Assembly (NCBI GenBank): GCA_035501615.1
Contig: DATJVY010000078.1
Span: 1-64,000, forward strand
Reading direction: 5' to 3'
DNA: 64,000 nucleotides
Source of the DNA: RPRB01 sp035501615
GTDB lineage: Bacteria; Myxococcota; Myxococcia; Myxococcales; Myxococcaceae
A program made the position numbers and the translations under genes. Shown one piece after another: positions 54,791 to 63,102 of the stretch (positions are counted from its first letter, which is position 1; the number at the start of each line of letters is the position of its first letter). The notes below the pieces were generated by a model, which worked only from the letters and a program-made list of their open reading frames with translations, searched no databases and was not told the origin of the DNA.

Positions 54791-57661
54791 ATGGAGATCA
54801 CTCCGCCCGGCCGAAGGCTCCCGGACGCAGAAGACCAGGCGGCGGGCCACGACGCCGTCGGTGGTCCTCCCTCGATTCCGCTCAGGCGCGGCGCGGTCGT
54901 CGGGCAGACCGTCGGGCCGTACGTCCTGATCCGCCTGCTCGGCACCGGGGGGATGGGAGAGGTCTGGCTCGCTCGGCGTGCCGATGGTGGCTTCGAGCGT
55001 GAGGTGGCGCTCAAGCTGCCGCTGGCGAATCCTCTTCCCTGGGACCTCGCTGCCCGATTCTCCCTAGAGCGCGACATCCTCGCTCGCCTGGAGCACCCCA
55101 ACATCGCGCGCCTCTACGACGCTGGTGTCTCGGCGGAGGGTCAGCCTTACCTTGCGATGGAAATGGTCCACGGTGAGCCGATCACCGCGTTCTCCGACGG
55201 GCGAGGCCTCGACGTCGAGACACGCATCATGCTGTTCGGCCAGGTCCTGGCCGCGGTCCAGTTCGCCCACGCAAACCTGGTGCTTCACCGCGATCTCAAG
55301 CCCTCCAACATCCTGGTCACGCAGGGAGGCGAGGTCCGCCTCCTGGATTTCGGAATCGCAAAGCTGCTCGCGCGAGATGCACCGGCACCGCAGGGCACGC
55401 TGACGGAGTTCGCCGGGCGAATGCTCACGCCGGCATATGCGAGCCCCGAGCAGGTCCTCGGGCAGCCGCTCAGCACCGCCAGCGATGTCTACACCCTTGG
55501 GGTGGTGCTCTTCGAGCTCCTGACGGGAAGGGCGCCGTACCAGGTCGAGCTCCCGTCCGTCGCACAGCTCGAGCTCGCCATCGTTCAGGGAGACCCGGTT
55601 CGCCCGAGCGCCGCCATCGACGAGGAGACGGCAGGGCTCCGGAGAACCTCCCGGCGAAAGCTCGCGCGTCAGCTCGCCGGTGATCTCGACACCGTGCTTG
55701 GCAAGGCGCTCGCCAAACGTCCCGCAGAGCGCTACGGCAGCGCCTCCGCGCTGGCGGAAGATCTGGAGAGGGTGCTGGCCCAGCAGCCGGTTCAGGCCCG
55801 GCCACCCTCGACGGTATACCGAGCGAGGCGCTTCCTGAGCCGCCACCGATGGGCGTCGCTGGCGACCGCTGCCGCGATCCTGGCGCTGCTCGGCTCGACC
55901 GCGGTTGCTCTCCGCCAGGCCCACCTCGCGCAGGCGCAGGCGCGCAATGCCTCGCTGGTGCGGGACTTCCTGCTCGAGGTTCTCTCGGCTGCCGACCCCG
56001 CCCGAGCGCGCGGGAAACCTCCGGGAGAAGTGACGGTGCAGGAGGCGGTGGACGCCGCCGCCAGCAGCATGGGGACCGCACTGGAGATGCAGCCCGAAAT
56101 GCGGGTGCCGATCCTCACCACGCTCTCCGGCGTCTACTCCGGCCTCGACCAGGTCGATCGCAGCCTGGCGTTGCTCGAGCAAGCTCTGGTGGCCGCCCAG
56201 AAGAGCGGCCCCACGCCCAACCGGATGCAGGCGGAGGTGCTGGCGCATCTCGCGGCCACGAACATGTTCGCCGGCCGTTACGAGGTTGCTGCGCGCTGGC
56301 TCGATCAAGCCGAGAAGGCCCTCGCCGCACTCGGGGACACCGAGTCCGAGGTGTACGCCCAGACGCTGAAGATCCGCGGAAACCTGCTTCGCCACGGAGA
56401 GTCGCCGGACTTCCCCCGTGCCATCGCCGTCCTCGAACGGGCGGCAGCCCTCTTCCGGAAGCGCTATCCACAGAGTGATGGCCGGACTGGCACCCTTCTC
56501 TATCTCGCCCAGTCCCTCCGCGCCGAGAACCAGCCAGAGCGTGCCGAAGCAGTCGCGGACGAGGCGGTGGCGCTCGCCACCCAGTTTCCTCGCCCCGGCT
56601 TCGAGGTTCCCAACGCCTATTCGCTCCGTGCTGCCATCCGCGACAGCAACGGCAATCTCTCGGGAGCGGAGGACGACTACCGGACCGCCCGCGATGGCTA
56701 CACGCGGAGCATCGGCCCCAAGCACTTCCTCACTCTCCAGAACGACGGCTTGCTCGGAGCCACGGTGCTCGAGCGCGGCCAGCGGCGCGAGGAGGCACTC
56801 CAGCTCATCGAGTCCTCGACCGACGCGCTCGCCGGCTCCCGCCGAGGAAGCAACACCCACGCGCAGGCGTTGACCCGGCTCGGAGTGACGTACCTCCGGC
56901 TGGGGCGGTTCGAACGCGCTGCGGAAGTCCTCGAGCAGGCGCGCGCCGTCTGGGCCGAGCGACAGGAGCCAGTCCAGCGCACCGACCCGACGGTCTCGCT
57001 GGCCGAGGCCCGGATCGCCGCGGGTGCCCTGACCGAGGGCAGGGCGCTTCTCGACGAGGCGTTCGCGGTCCTGCATGGCGCCCCGCCTTCGGCAGCGCAC
57101 CCGGAAGCAGAGGTTCACCTCGCGCTGGGACTTCTCGGCATCGAGGCCGCGAGGGCGGCCGAGGCCAGGCACGAGCTCCAGCAGGCGCTGACGCTCTCCG
57201 CGACGGACAGCCGGGACGATCTCGCCCGGCGCGTTCGGGCGGGCGCGGCCCTGACACGACTCGCGCTCCAGGAAGGTCACGTCGAAGAGTCTCTCTCGGC
57301 GTCCGAGCAGGTCGAGCGGGACGCGAAAGCGCCTCGCCTGGCGCAGCTCCCACGTTTGCAGGGGGTGGCGGCCGAGGCACGAGGAATGGCCCTCTGTGCC
57401 GCGGGTCGTCCCACCGAAGGTGAGCCTCTTCTCGGGCGAGCGCAGGAATTGCTGGCCACAGTCGTCGATCCGGGGAGCGCGTCCTTGATCGAGGTCGAGC
57501 TTCTCCGCGCGCGGTGCCTCCTCGACCTGGGCCGGCGGTCGGAAGCGAACGTGCTCGTCCAGCAGGCCCGGGGTGAGCTCGCCTCGCTCGGCTCTTCCGG
57601 GAACCGTCTCTCCGTCCTGCTCGGGGACCTGCCGGTGCGGATGACCCCACCGTCTCCCTGA
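54791..57661 (+). CDS. Membrane Ser/Thr protein kinase with long TPR-like domain
   Basis: This 956-residue protein is a complete Hanks-type kinase: LLGTGGMGEVW, catalytic K75, HRDLKPSN with D168, D186 of DFGIAK, and the activation-loop end TPAYASPEQ. One membrane segment lies at about residues 354-374. The remaining 580 residues are helical TPR-like repeats (ALEMQPEMRVPILTTLSG, RFERAAEVLEQARAVW). The next gene, an FHA activator, begins 28 nt downstream, so kinase and phosphothreonine reader are co-transcribed. ATG 54791 was chosen for the family start. Confidence 0.94.
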   Translation: MEITPPGRRLPDAEDQAAGHDAVGGPPSIPLRRGAVVGQTVGPYVLIRLLGTGGMGEVWLARRADGGFEREVALKLPLANPLPWDLAARFSLERDILARLEHPNIARLYDAGVSAEGQPYLAMEMVHGEPITAFSDGRGLDVETRIMLFGQVLAAVQFAHANLVLHRDLKPSNILVTQGGEVRLLDFGIAKLLARDAPAPQGTLTEFAGRMLTPAYASPEQVLGQPLSTASDVYTLGVVLFELLTGRAPYQVELPSVAQLELAIVQGDPVRPSAAIDEETAGLRRTSRRKLARQLAGDLDTVLGKALAKRPAERYGSASALAEDLERVLAQQPVQARPPSTVYRARRFLSRHRWASLATAAAILALLGSTAVALRQAHLAQAQARNASLVRDFLLEVLSAADPARARGKPPGEVTVQEAVDAAASSMGTALEMQPEMRVPILTTLSGVYSGLDQVDRSLALLEQALVAAQKSGPTPNRMQAEVLAHLAATNMFAGRYEVAARWLDQAEKALAALGDTESEVYAQTLKIRGNLLRHGESPDFPRAIAVLERAAALFRKRYPQSDGRTGTLLYLAQSLRAENQPERAEAVADEAVALATQFPRPGFEVPNAYSLRAAIRDSNGNLSGAEDDYRTARDGYTRSIGPKHFLTLQNDGLLGATVLERGQRREEALQLIESSTDALAGSRRGSNTHAQALTRLGVTYLRLGRFERAAEVLEQARAVWAERQEPVQRTDPTVSLAEARIAAGALTEGRALLDEAFAVLHGAPPSAAHPEAEVHLALGLLGIEAARAAEARHELQQALTLSATDSRDDLARRVRAGAALTRLALQEGHVEESLSASEQVERDAKAPRLAQLPRLQGVAAEARGMALCAAGRPTEGEPLLGRAQELLATVVDPGSASLIEVELLRARCLLDLGRRSEANVLVQQARGELASLGSSGNRLSVLLGDLPVRMTPPSP

Positions 57662-57689
57662 AGGCCGCCAGTTGGCGTAGGTTCCAGGC

Positions 57690-59078
57690 GTGGCCGGCGG
57701 CAGCAACAGTCGGGAGACGCTCAAGCATCCGTCCCGGGAAACAGGCGCCGAGCTGCCGCGTGTTCCGCCGATGCTGGTCCGGCTGCTCTCGGCCGATGAA
57801 CCAAGCATCCCCTCCTTCCGGCACTGGCTCGAGGGCGTCGACGCGGTGCGCATCTTCCGTGGACCGGACGGCGCGGAGCTGCGTGCGCGCACGCTCGAGG
57901 TGGCCATCGACGATCCCTACGCCTCCGCGAACCATGTCCTTCTTCGACTGACGCCCGAGGGCCTCGCCATCCGAGACGAGGGGTCGAGCAACGGGACTTA
58001 CGTCGATGGTGAGCGGCTGCTCGCAGGAGAAGAGCGTCGGGTCCGGAGTGCCCTGATCGAGGTCGGCCGGACCTTCTTTCTGCTCCGGGACGAGATGGCG
58101 GGCGCCCGCGACAGTCCGAGGATGCCGGATGGCACCGAGCCTTTGACCTTTCATGCCGGACTCGCCGAGGAGCTCAAGCGCGCCGGACGGCTCGCGCGGA
58201 GGTCTCACGACCTGCTCGTCGTCGGCGAGTCCGGCGCCGGCAAGGAGGTCACGGCTCGCTGGCTGCACCACCAGTCAGGAAGATCGGGCCCCCTGGTGGC
58301 GGTCAACTGCGCAGCCCTTCCCGAGCATCTCCTCGAGGACGAGCTCTTCGGGCACGTGAAGGGAGCCTTCTCCGGCGCGCAGTCCGACCGGACCGGGCTC
58401 ATCCGTGCTGCTCACGAGGGTGCCCTCCTCCTCGACGAGGTCGGCGAGATGTCACCGGCGCTCCAGGCCAAGCTCCTCCGGGTCCTCGAGGACCGGAGAG
58501 TCCGTCCGCTGGGCGGCGAGCGCGAGCTGCCGGTGGACATCCTGGTGATCGCCGCGACGCATCGCGACCTGCGGACGATGGTGGACGAAGGACGGTTTCG
58601 CCAGGACCTTCACGCGCGACTCGGGCTGCTCACCGTGAGGATCCCGCCGGTGCGCGAGCGCCGCGAGGACCTGGGCCTCCTCATCCGGAGCGTCCTGACC
58701 CCTCTCCCGGCCGGCGTGCAGAGCCTTCGCTTCGAGCTCGAGACGCTGCGAAGGCTCCTGCTTCACGACTGGCCCATGAACGTGCGCGAGATGCGAAAGT
58801 TGCTTCTCGCGGCCGCCGACCTCGCGATTCCGGAGGGTGAAGGCGCGGTGGTGATCGGCCCCCGGCACGTCCCGGACGGCCTGTTCGATCCGATCGAGAA
58901 GCCCCTCATGACGCCGGCTCAGCTGTCCCCCGAGGATGAAGAGCTCCGGGCGCGCCTCACCGGGCTCCTCGCCGAGCACCGAGGAAACATCGCGGCCGTG
59001 GCCCGGGAGATCGAGAAGCCACGGATCTACGTGCAGCGGCTAATGGCGCGGCTCGGGCTGCGCCGCCCAGGGCACTGA
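57690..59078 (+). CDS. FHA-domain sigma-54 activator with variant GAFSGA loop
   Basis: This 462-residue protein has an FHA-like domain (about residues 45-125), divergent but retaining ASANH and SSNGTYVDG. The AAA+ domain has Walker A GESGAGKE (179-186). The sigma-54 contact loop reads GAFSGA (225-230) instead of GAFTGA. LLLDEVGEM (Walker B) and a C-terminal Fis-type HTH (NIAAVAREIEKPRIYVQRLMARL) follow. It starts at GTG, 28 nt after the kinase stop. The Thr-to-Ser change is conservative and may still open promoters. Three palindromic sites and a sigma-54-like promoter lie just downstream, the likely target. Confidence 0.92.
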   Translation: MAGGSNSRETLKHPSRETGAELPRVPPMLVRLLSADEPSIPSFRHWLEGVDAVRIFRGPDGAELRARTLEVAIDDPYASANHVLLRLTPEGLAIRDEGSSNGTYVDGERLLAGEERRVRSALIEVGRTFFLLRDEMAGARDSPRMPDGTEPLTFHAGLAEELKRAGRLARRSHDLLVVGESGAGKEVTARWLHHQSGRSGPLVAVNCAALPEHLLEDELFGHVKGAFSGAQSDRTGLIRAAHEGALLLDEVGEMSPALQAKLLRVLEDRRVRPLGGERELPVDILVIAATHRDLRTMVDEGRFRQDLHARLGLLTVRIPPVRERREDLGLLIRSVLTPLPAGVQSLRFELETLRRLLLHDWPMNVREMRKLLLAAADLAIPEGEGAVVIGPRHVPDGLFDPIEKPLMTPAQLSPEDEELRARLTGLLAEHRGNIAAVAREIEKPRIYVQRLMARLGLRRPGH

Positions 59079-59089
59079 GCTCGGGGGGT

Positions 59090-59117
59090 GAGCGCTCATG
59101 AGCGCTCGCGAGCGCTC
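59090..59117. promoter_or_regulatory. Three tandem GAGCGCTC palindromes at 10-bp spacing
   Basis: The perfect 8-bp palindrome GAGCGCTC occurs at 59090-59097, 59100-59107 and 59110-59117, with a period of exactly 10 bp, one helical turn. It lies 12 nt after the activator stop and about 95-120 bases upstream of the predicted sigma-54 start site, where an enhancer is expected. Confidence 0.65.
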
Positions 59118-59184
59118 GGGGCGCCCGCGAGCCACGGGATGCGCAAGTGCCCGTGATGAGGCGAGAAGGCCCTCGTGCCGGGTG

Positions 59185-59200
59185 CGGCACCGACCGTGCA
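59185..59200 (+). promoter_or_regulatory. Sigma-54-like promoter of the small-protein operon
   Basis: CGGCACC-N4-GTGCA has the required GG (59186-59187) and GC (59198-59199) 12 bases apart and keeps GGCAC and TGCA. It differs from consensus at three positions: the first base, the base after GGCAC, and the first T of TTGC. Transcription would start near 59211, 47 nt before the ATG at 59258. Confidence 0.5.
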
Positions 59201-59257
59201 GTTGCGCTCGACCGCGCCGGTGCTCCGGCGCCCCAACCCTCGACCTGGAGTGCAACC

Positions 59258-59431
59258 ATGACCACCCAGACTCACCCGATCGATGCCCCGGCGAGCCTCT
59301 CGCGGATCGCGGCGTTCATCCTGATCGTCGGCCTCGGCGCACTCGCCGTGACGGCCCACGTCCATCCCCGGAGCGGAGGGCCGTCGTCCGACGCCAGCGC
59401 GAGCGAGTCCGTGGCCGAGTTCGGGGACTGA
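59258..59431 (+). CDS. Small single-pass membrane protein
   Basis: This 57-residue protein has a short soluble N-terminus (17 residues), one membrane helix (about residues 18-38, IAAFILIVGLGALAVTAHV) and a Ser-rich acidic tail. GGAG lies eight bases before ATG. It is the first of three tiny genes in a row, all on the plus strand. No family recognised. The upstream sigma-54-like promoter and enhancer-like repeats suggest controlled expression by the FHA activator. Confidence 0.65.
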   Translation: MTTQTHPIDAPASLSRIAAFILIVGLGALAVTAHVHPRSGGPSSDASASESVAEFGD

Positions 59432-59433
59432 CC

Positions 59434-59655
59434 ATGGATGCTCCGCTCTCGATGCCCTCTGAGCCGGCTCCGGTTCCGTCGGTGTGGCGCGTACTTTCCA
59501 GCCTGCGGGTCGTTCGCAGACTCCTAGGGATTCCGGAGGAACGAGCGCCTCTGGCGGACGCTCCCCGCGGGCAGCCGATCCCCGGCCTCGGCAGGTTCGA
59601 CTGGGACGGGCCCGACACCAGCCTCACGCAGGCCGAGCTCGAGGTTCTCAAGTGA
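59434..59655 (+). CDS. Small soluble hypothetical protein
   Basis: This 73-residue protein has a Pro/Ser-rich start, a basic amphipathic helix (VWRVLSSLRVVRRLLG, residues 17-32) and an acidic C-terminal half with FDWDGPDTSLTQAELEVL. The ATG follows the previous stop by two bases. No cysteines, no signal peptide. The amphipathic helix may bind a membrane surface. It is the second gene of the three-gene small-protein operon; its stop overlaps the next start. Unknown family. Confidence 0.6.
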   Translation: MDAPLSMPSEPAPVPSVWRVLSSLRVVRRLLGIPEERAPLADAPRGQPIPGLGRFDWDGPDTSLTQAELEVLK

Positions 59656-59765
59656 CCGTCGCAGGCCCACTTCGCTTCTTGAGTCGTGGTATCGCCGAAG
59701 GGCTCACGTTCACCGTCCTCGTCTGCGTGCTCGGGGTGCTCACGCTGCGGCTCGTCGGCGGATAG
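59652..59765 (+). CDS. Very small membrane protein
   Basis: This 37-residue protein starts at GTG overlapping the previous stop (GTGA). Its C-terminal two thirds is one hydrophobic helix (IAEGLTFTVLVCVLGVLTLRLV). The overlap implies translational coupling. It is the last gene of the small-protein operon. It is too short for family assignment; evidence is the overlap, the membrane-helix pattern and the position. Confidence 0.5.
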   Translation: MTVAGPLRFLSRGIAEGLTFTVLVCVLGVLTLRLVGG

Positions 59766-59883
59766 AAGCTGCAGCAGCTGCCGCTGTGTCGGGCGCCGCG
59801 CCGAGGGCTGCGTCCTGACCGCTTGCACCGCCATTGATTCCGCCCGGCGCTCCCGGGTATCTGGTCTCGTTCCGGGGCCTGCC

Positions 59884-61248
59884 TTGAAGCGCTACTTCGT
59901 CCACACCTTCGGCTGCCAGATGAACGTCAACGACTCGCTCCGCATGGGCGAGGCGCTGGCCACCATCGGTTACCGCCCCACGGCGACGGCGGAACGCGCG
60001 GACCTCATCATCCTCAACACCTGCGCCATCCGGGAGAAGGCCGAGGACAAGATGCTCTCGGCCCTCGGGCGCTACCGCTCCATCAAGACCCAGCGGGGGG
60101 CGCTCCTCGCCGTCGGCGGCTGCGTCGCCCAGCAGGAGAAGAGCCGGCTCCTCGCCAAGGTGCCCTACCTCGACTTCATCTTCGGGCCCGACGCCATCGG
60201 AAAGCTCCCCGAGCTCGTCGACCGCGTCCTCCAGGACAGGGTCCGCGTCGCCGAGACCGCCTGGGTCGACTCCGAGGAGTACGTCTTCCCCCGCGCCGAC
60301 CCGGAAAGCTCGGCGGGGAAGGTGAGCGAGTTCGTCACCGTCATGAAGGGCTGCGACAACGTCTGCAGCTTCTGCGTCGTCCCCCACACCCGCGGGCGCG
60401 AGGTCAGCCGCCCCTTCGTCGAGGTGCTGGAGGAGGTGGCCGCCCTCACCGGCGTGGGCATCCGCGAGGTCACGCTCATCGGCCAGAACGTCAACTCCTA
60501 CCGGGGCGGCGTCTCCTTCGCGGAGCTGCTCCTTCGCGTGGCCCAGGTGCCGGGCATCGAGCGGGTGCGCTTCACCACCAGCCACCCCCACGACCTCTCC
60601 GATGCGCTGATCGACGCCTTCCGACACGAGCCGCGCATCGCGCCGCACTTCCACCTCCCGGTCCAGAGCGGGAGCGATGAGGTGCTCCGCCGGATGAAGC
60701 GCGACTACACCGTGGCCGCCTACCTCGAGCGTCTCGCCGCGCTCCGTGTCGCCCGGCCGGGCATCGCCGTCACCACCGACATCATCGTCGGCTTCCCCGG
60801 CGAGACGGAGCAGGACTTCCGGGCCACCCTCGCCCTCACCGAGCAGGTCCGCTACGAGAACCAGTTCTCGTTCGTCTTCTCCGCCCGGCCACGCACCGTC
60901 GCCGCGCTCAAGGAGGAGGAGTGGGGCCCCGTGCCGCACGAGGTGAAGGTCGAGCGCCTGGAGCGCCTGCAGGCCGTCCAGCGGCGCATCAGCGGGGAGC
61001 TCGCCGCGGCGCTCGTGGACCACGAGGTCGAGGTGCTGGTCGAGGGCCCGTCCCGGTCGGACCCCTCCCGCCGCTTCGGTCGGACGCCCGAGAACCGCAC
61101 CGTGAACTTCGACGGGACCGCCCCGGCCGGCGCCCGGGCCCGGGTGCGCGTCACCCGCGGCTCGCCCAGCGCGCTCCTCGGGGTCGAGGCCGGTCTCGTG
61201 GACGTTCCCCCCGTTCCGCCGCTCCGGCCGCGGACGGAGGCCGCCTGA
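59884..61248 (+). CDS. miaB: tRNA-2-methylthio-N6-dimethylallyladenosine synthase MiaB
   Basis: This 454-residue radical-SAM methylthiotransferase has three parts. The N-terminal UPF0004 domain has three cluster cysteines (TFGCQMN, NTCAIREKAE, GGCVAQQE). The radical-SAM domain has C157-x3-C161-x2-C164 (CDNVCSFC), and a C-terminal TRAM domain follows from about 375. It adds the methylthio group at A37 of tRNAs reading UNN codons. Length fits MiaB. No ATG fits the N-terminus; TTG 59884 (KRYFVHTFGC) is the best start and has no strong ribosome-binding site. It overlaps the next gene (TGATG). Confidence 0.95.
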   Translation: MKRYFVHTFGCQMNVNDSLRMGEALATIGYRPTATAERADLIILNTCAIREKAEDKMLSALGRYRSIKTQRGALLAVGGCVAQQEKSRLLAKVPYLDFIFGPDAIGKLPELVDRVLQDRVRVAETAWVDSEEYVFPRADPESSAGKVSEFVTVMKGCDNVCSFCVVPHTRGREVSRPFVEVLEEVAALTGVGIREVTLIGQNVNSYRGGVSFAELLLRVAQVPGIERVRFTTSHPHDLSDALIDAFRHEPRIAPHFHLPVQSGSDEVLRRMKRDYTVAAYLERLAALRVARPGIAVTTDIIVGFPGETEQDFRATLALTEQVRYENQFSFVFSARPRTVAALKEEEWGPVPHEVKVERLERLQAVQRRISGELAAALVDHEVEVLVEGPSRSDPSRRFGRTPENRTVNFDGTAPAGARARVRVTRGSPSALLGVEAGLVDVPPVPPLRPRTEAA

Positions 61249-61760
61249 TGGGAATTCGGGCCATCGGAGGCGTGATGCCAAAGCTGCACCCCACGGTCTT
61301 CGTCGCCGACGGCGCGCAGGTCATGGGCGACGTGGAGATCGGACAGGACTCCTCCGTCTGGTACAACACCGTCATCCGGGGCGACGTGAACAGCATCCGG
61401 ATCGGCTCCCGGACCAACATCCAGGACCTGAGCATGGTCCACGTCGAGAAGGGCACCCACCCGACCTGCATCGGCGACGACGTCATCGTCGGCCACCACG
61501 TCGTGATCCACGGCTGCACCATCGGGAACCGGGTGCTGGTCGGCATCGGCGCCATCGTGCTCAACGGGGTGGTCATCGAGGACGATGTCTTCATCGCCGC
61601 CGGCACGCTGCTCACCCCCAACACCCACGTCCCGTCCGGGTCGATGGTCATGGGGAGCCCCGGCAAGGTGAAGCGCCCCCTCACCCACGCCGAGCGGGCC
61701 AGCCTCGTCCCGCATGCGGCCGGGTACGTCCTGAACGCAAAGCTCCACCGGGGGGGCTGA
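61248..61760 (+). CDS. Gamma-carbonic anhydrase family protein (YrdA-like)
   Basis: This 170-residue left-handed beta-helix has hexapeptide repeats (DGAQVMGDVEIGQDSSVWYN, IRIGSRTNIQDLSMVHVE). Histidines in VGHHVVIHG and MVHVE match the zinc ligands of gamma-class carbonic anhydrases (CamH/YrdA). It also has a C-terminal helix. Enzyme activity in this group is variable. It starts inside the miaB stop (TGATG), so it is translationally coupled to miaB, an odd but recurring pairing of house-keeping genes. Confidence 0.9.
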   Translation: MGIRAIGGVMPKLHPTVFVADGAQVMGDVEIGQDSSVWYNTVIRGDVNSIRIGSRTNIQDLSMVHVEKGTHPTCIGDDVIVGHHVVIHGCTIGNRVLVGIGAIVLNGVVIEDDVFIAAGTLLTPNTHVPSGSMVMGSPGKVKRPLTHAERASLVPHAAGYVLNAKLHRGG

Positions 61761-61840
61761 CGAGCGCACTCCAGGGCTCCCGTCGCCACCGGGTCGGCTT
61801 TCCATGACCCGGGGGGCTCCCGTGGTAGAACGTCCGTCCA

Positions 61841-62293
61841 ATGCCGCCACAGGACGCGCTGCGGACCTGCGCCCTCTTCAAGGGCTTCACGGAGACGGGC
61901 CTGCAGATCCTCGCCGGCATCGCGGTGGAGCGGACCTACCCGCGCGGCACGCCCCTGTTCGTGGAGAACATGCTCGCCGAGAGCCTGTTCATCATCGCCG
62001 ACGGCAGGGTGGGCATCACCGTCCGCAACGGCGCCGAGGAGCTGCCCCTCGGTGAGCTGCAGCGGGGCGAGTCGCTCGGCGAGCTCGCCCTGGTCCAGCA
62101 GGGACAGCGGCTCTGCAGCGCCCTGGCCCTCACCCCGGTGACGGCTGTGGAGCTGCGCAGCGTGGACTTCCAGCGGCTGATGACCCAGAAGCCCCAGGCC
62201 TGCCTCAAGCTCCTGATGGCGATCGTGTCCCAGTTCGGTGCCAGGCTTCAGGCGAACCGGGAAGCGTTCAAGGCCCTGCTGCCCCGTCCCTGA
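61841..62293 (+). CDS. Cyclic nucleotide-binding domain protein
   Basis: This 150-residue protein is a single CNB domain. The phosphate-binding cassette is LGELQRGESLGELALVQQGQRLCSALAL. The usual Arg after the cassette (R-x-A-T) is represented by QRLCSA, so cAMP or cGMP binding is uncertain. It lacks a DNA-binding domain, so it may be a ligand-sensing or structural protein. It begins 80 nt after the carbonic-anhydrase-like gene on the same strand; DedA follows. Confidence 0.85.
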   Translation: MPPQDALRTCALFKGFTETGLQILAGIAVERTYPRGTPLFVENMLAESLFIIADGRVGITVRNGAEELPLGELQRGESLGELALVQQGQRLCSALALTPVTAVELRSVDFQRLMTQKPQACLKLLMAIVSQFGARLQANREAFKALLPRP

Positions 62294-62359
62294 GCTGCCG
62301 GATCGACGAGGGGGGGTGGTAAGGTCCCTCGACCCGGGTCCGCCCGGACCGGAACGCGT

Positions 62360-63061
62360 TTGGAAGCGATCCTCAAGACCCTCCTGCTCGGCTCCCACGG
62401 GGCGATGGCGTACCTGTCCATCTTCGCCGTGCTGGTGGCGTGCGGGCTCGGCGTTCCACTCCCGGAGGACATCTCCCTCATCCTGGGCGGATTCCTCGTC
62501 TACAAGGGGGTGGCCAACCTCTGGGGCATGGTCGCGACCGGCTTCGTGGGCATCCTGGTCGGCGACTCGCTCATCTACCTGGCCGGCCGCCGCGTGGGGC
62601 TGCGGGTCCGGACCGGTCACGGCTGGCTCGCCCGGGTGGTCACTCCACCCCGGCGCATCCTGGTGGAGGGACTCTTCGCCCGGCACGGGGAGAAGCTGGT
62701 CATCGCCGCGCGCTTCATGCCCGGCGTCCGGGCGGTGACCTACTTCATCGCCGGCTCGGCGGGCATGCCCTACGCGCGGTTCATCTGCTTCGATGGGCTC
62801 GCCGCGCTCGGCTCGGCACCGCTCTTCGTCCTGCTCGGCTACCGGTTCGGCAGGCACCTGCAGCAGGTGATCGAGCTGATGAAGCAGTACCAGCTCATCG
62901 CAGTGGGCCTGCTCCTCGCCACCGTGCTTCTCTGGGCAGCCGTCCACCGCTGGCGGGAGATCGCCCTGGCGCGGAAGATCCGCGAGCAGTGCAGCGAGGA
63001 TGCGCTCGCGCCACCACCTGGACCTGTGCTGCGCCACCCGGCCGGCGACAGGCCCACCTAA
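62360..63061 (+). CDS. DedA family membrane protein
   Basis: This 233-residue protein has the DedA/SNARE-associated (VTT) fold: PLPEDISLILGGFLVYKG, GVVxGDSLIY-like VGILVGDSLIYLAGRR, and FMPGVRAVTYFIAGSAGMPY. Further membrane helices lie at about 155-175 and 190-210. Family members move lipid carriers such as undecaprenyl phosphate or phosphatidylethanolamine. The start is taken at TTG 62360; an ATG at 62405 (MAYLSIF) is an alternative but would cut the first helix. The C-terminal 40 residues are Arg/Pro-rich. Confidence 0.9.
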   Translation: MEAILKTLLLGSHGAMAYLSIFAVLVACGLGVPLPEDISLILGGFLVYKGVANLWGMVATGFVGILVGDSLIYLAGRRVGLRVRTGHGWLARVVTPPRRILVEGLFARHGEKLVIAARFMPGVRAVTYFIAGSAGMPYARFICFDGLAALGSAPLFVLLGYRFGRHLQQVIELMKQYQLIAVGLLLATVLLWAAVHRWREIALARKIREQCSEDALAPPPGPVLRHPAGDRPT

Positions 63062-63071
63062 GCTCCTGACA

Positions 63072-63102
63072 GCGCTTGCGAAAGCGAGGGGGCACAGCCC
63101 CC
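63072..63102 (+). promoter_or_regulatory. Two adjacent hairpins between dedA and guaB
   Basis: CGCTT-GCGA-AAGCG (a GNRA-type loop) is followed at 63088-63102 by GGGGGC-ACA-GCCCCC. They lie between the DedA stop and the guaB start (80 nt). They may terminate dedA transcription or form part of the guaB leader; no T-tract follows. Confidence 0.35.

Larger units (their letters stand above)
59085..59257. other. Regulatory interval before the small-protein operon
   Basis: About 175 nt between the activator and the first small ORF. It contains the triple palindrome (59090-59117) and the sigma-54-like promoter (59185-59200). The remainder shows a GGAG ribosome-binding site at the end. No coding frame supported. 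Confidence 0.6.
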
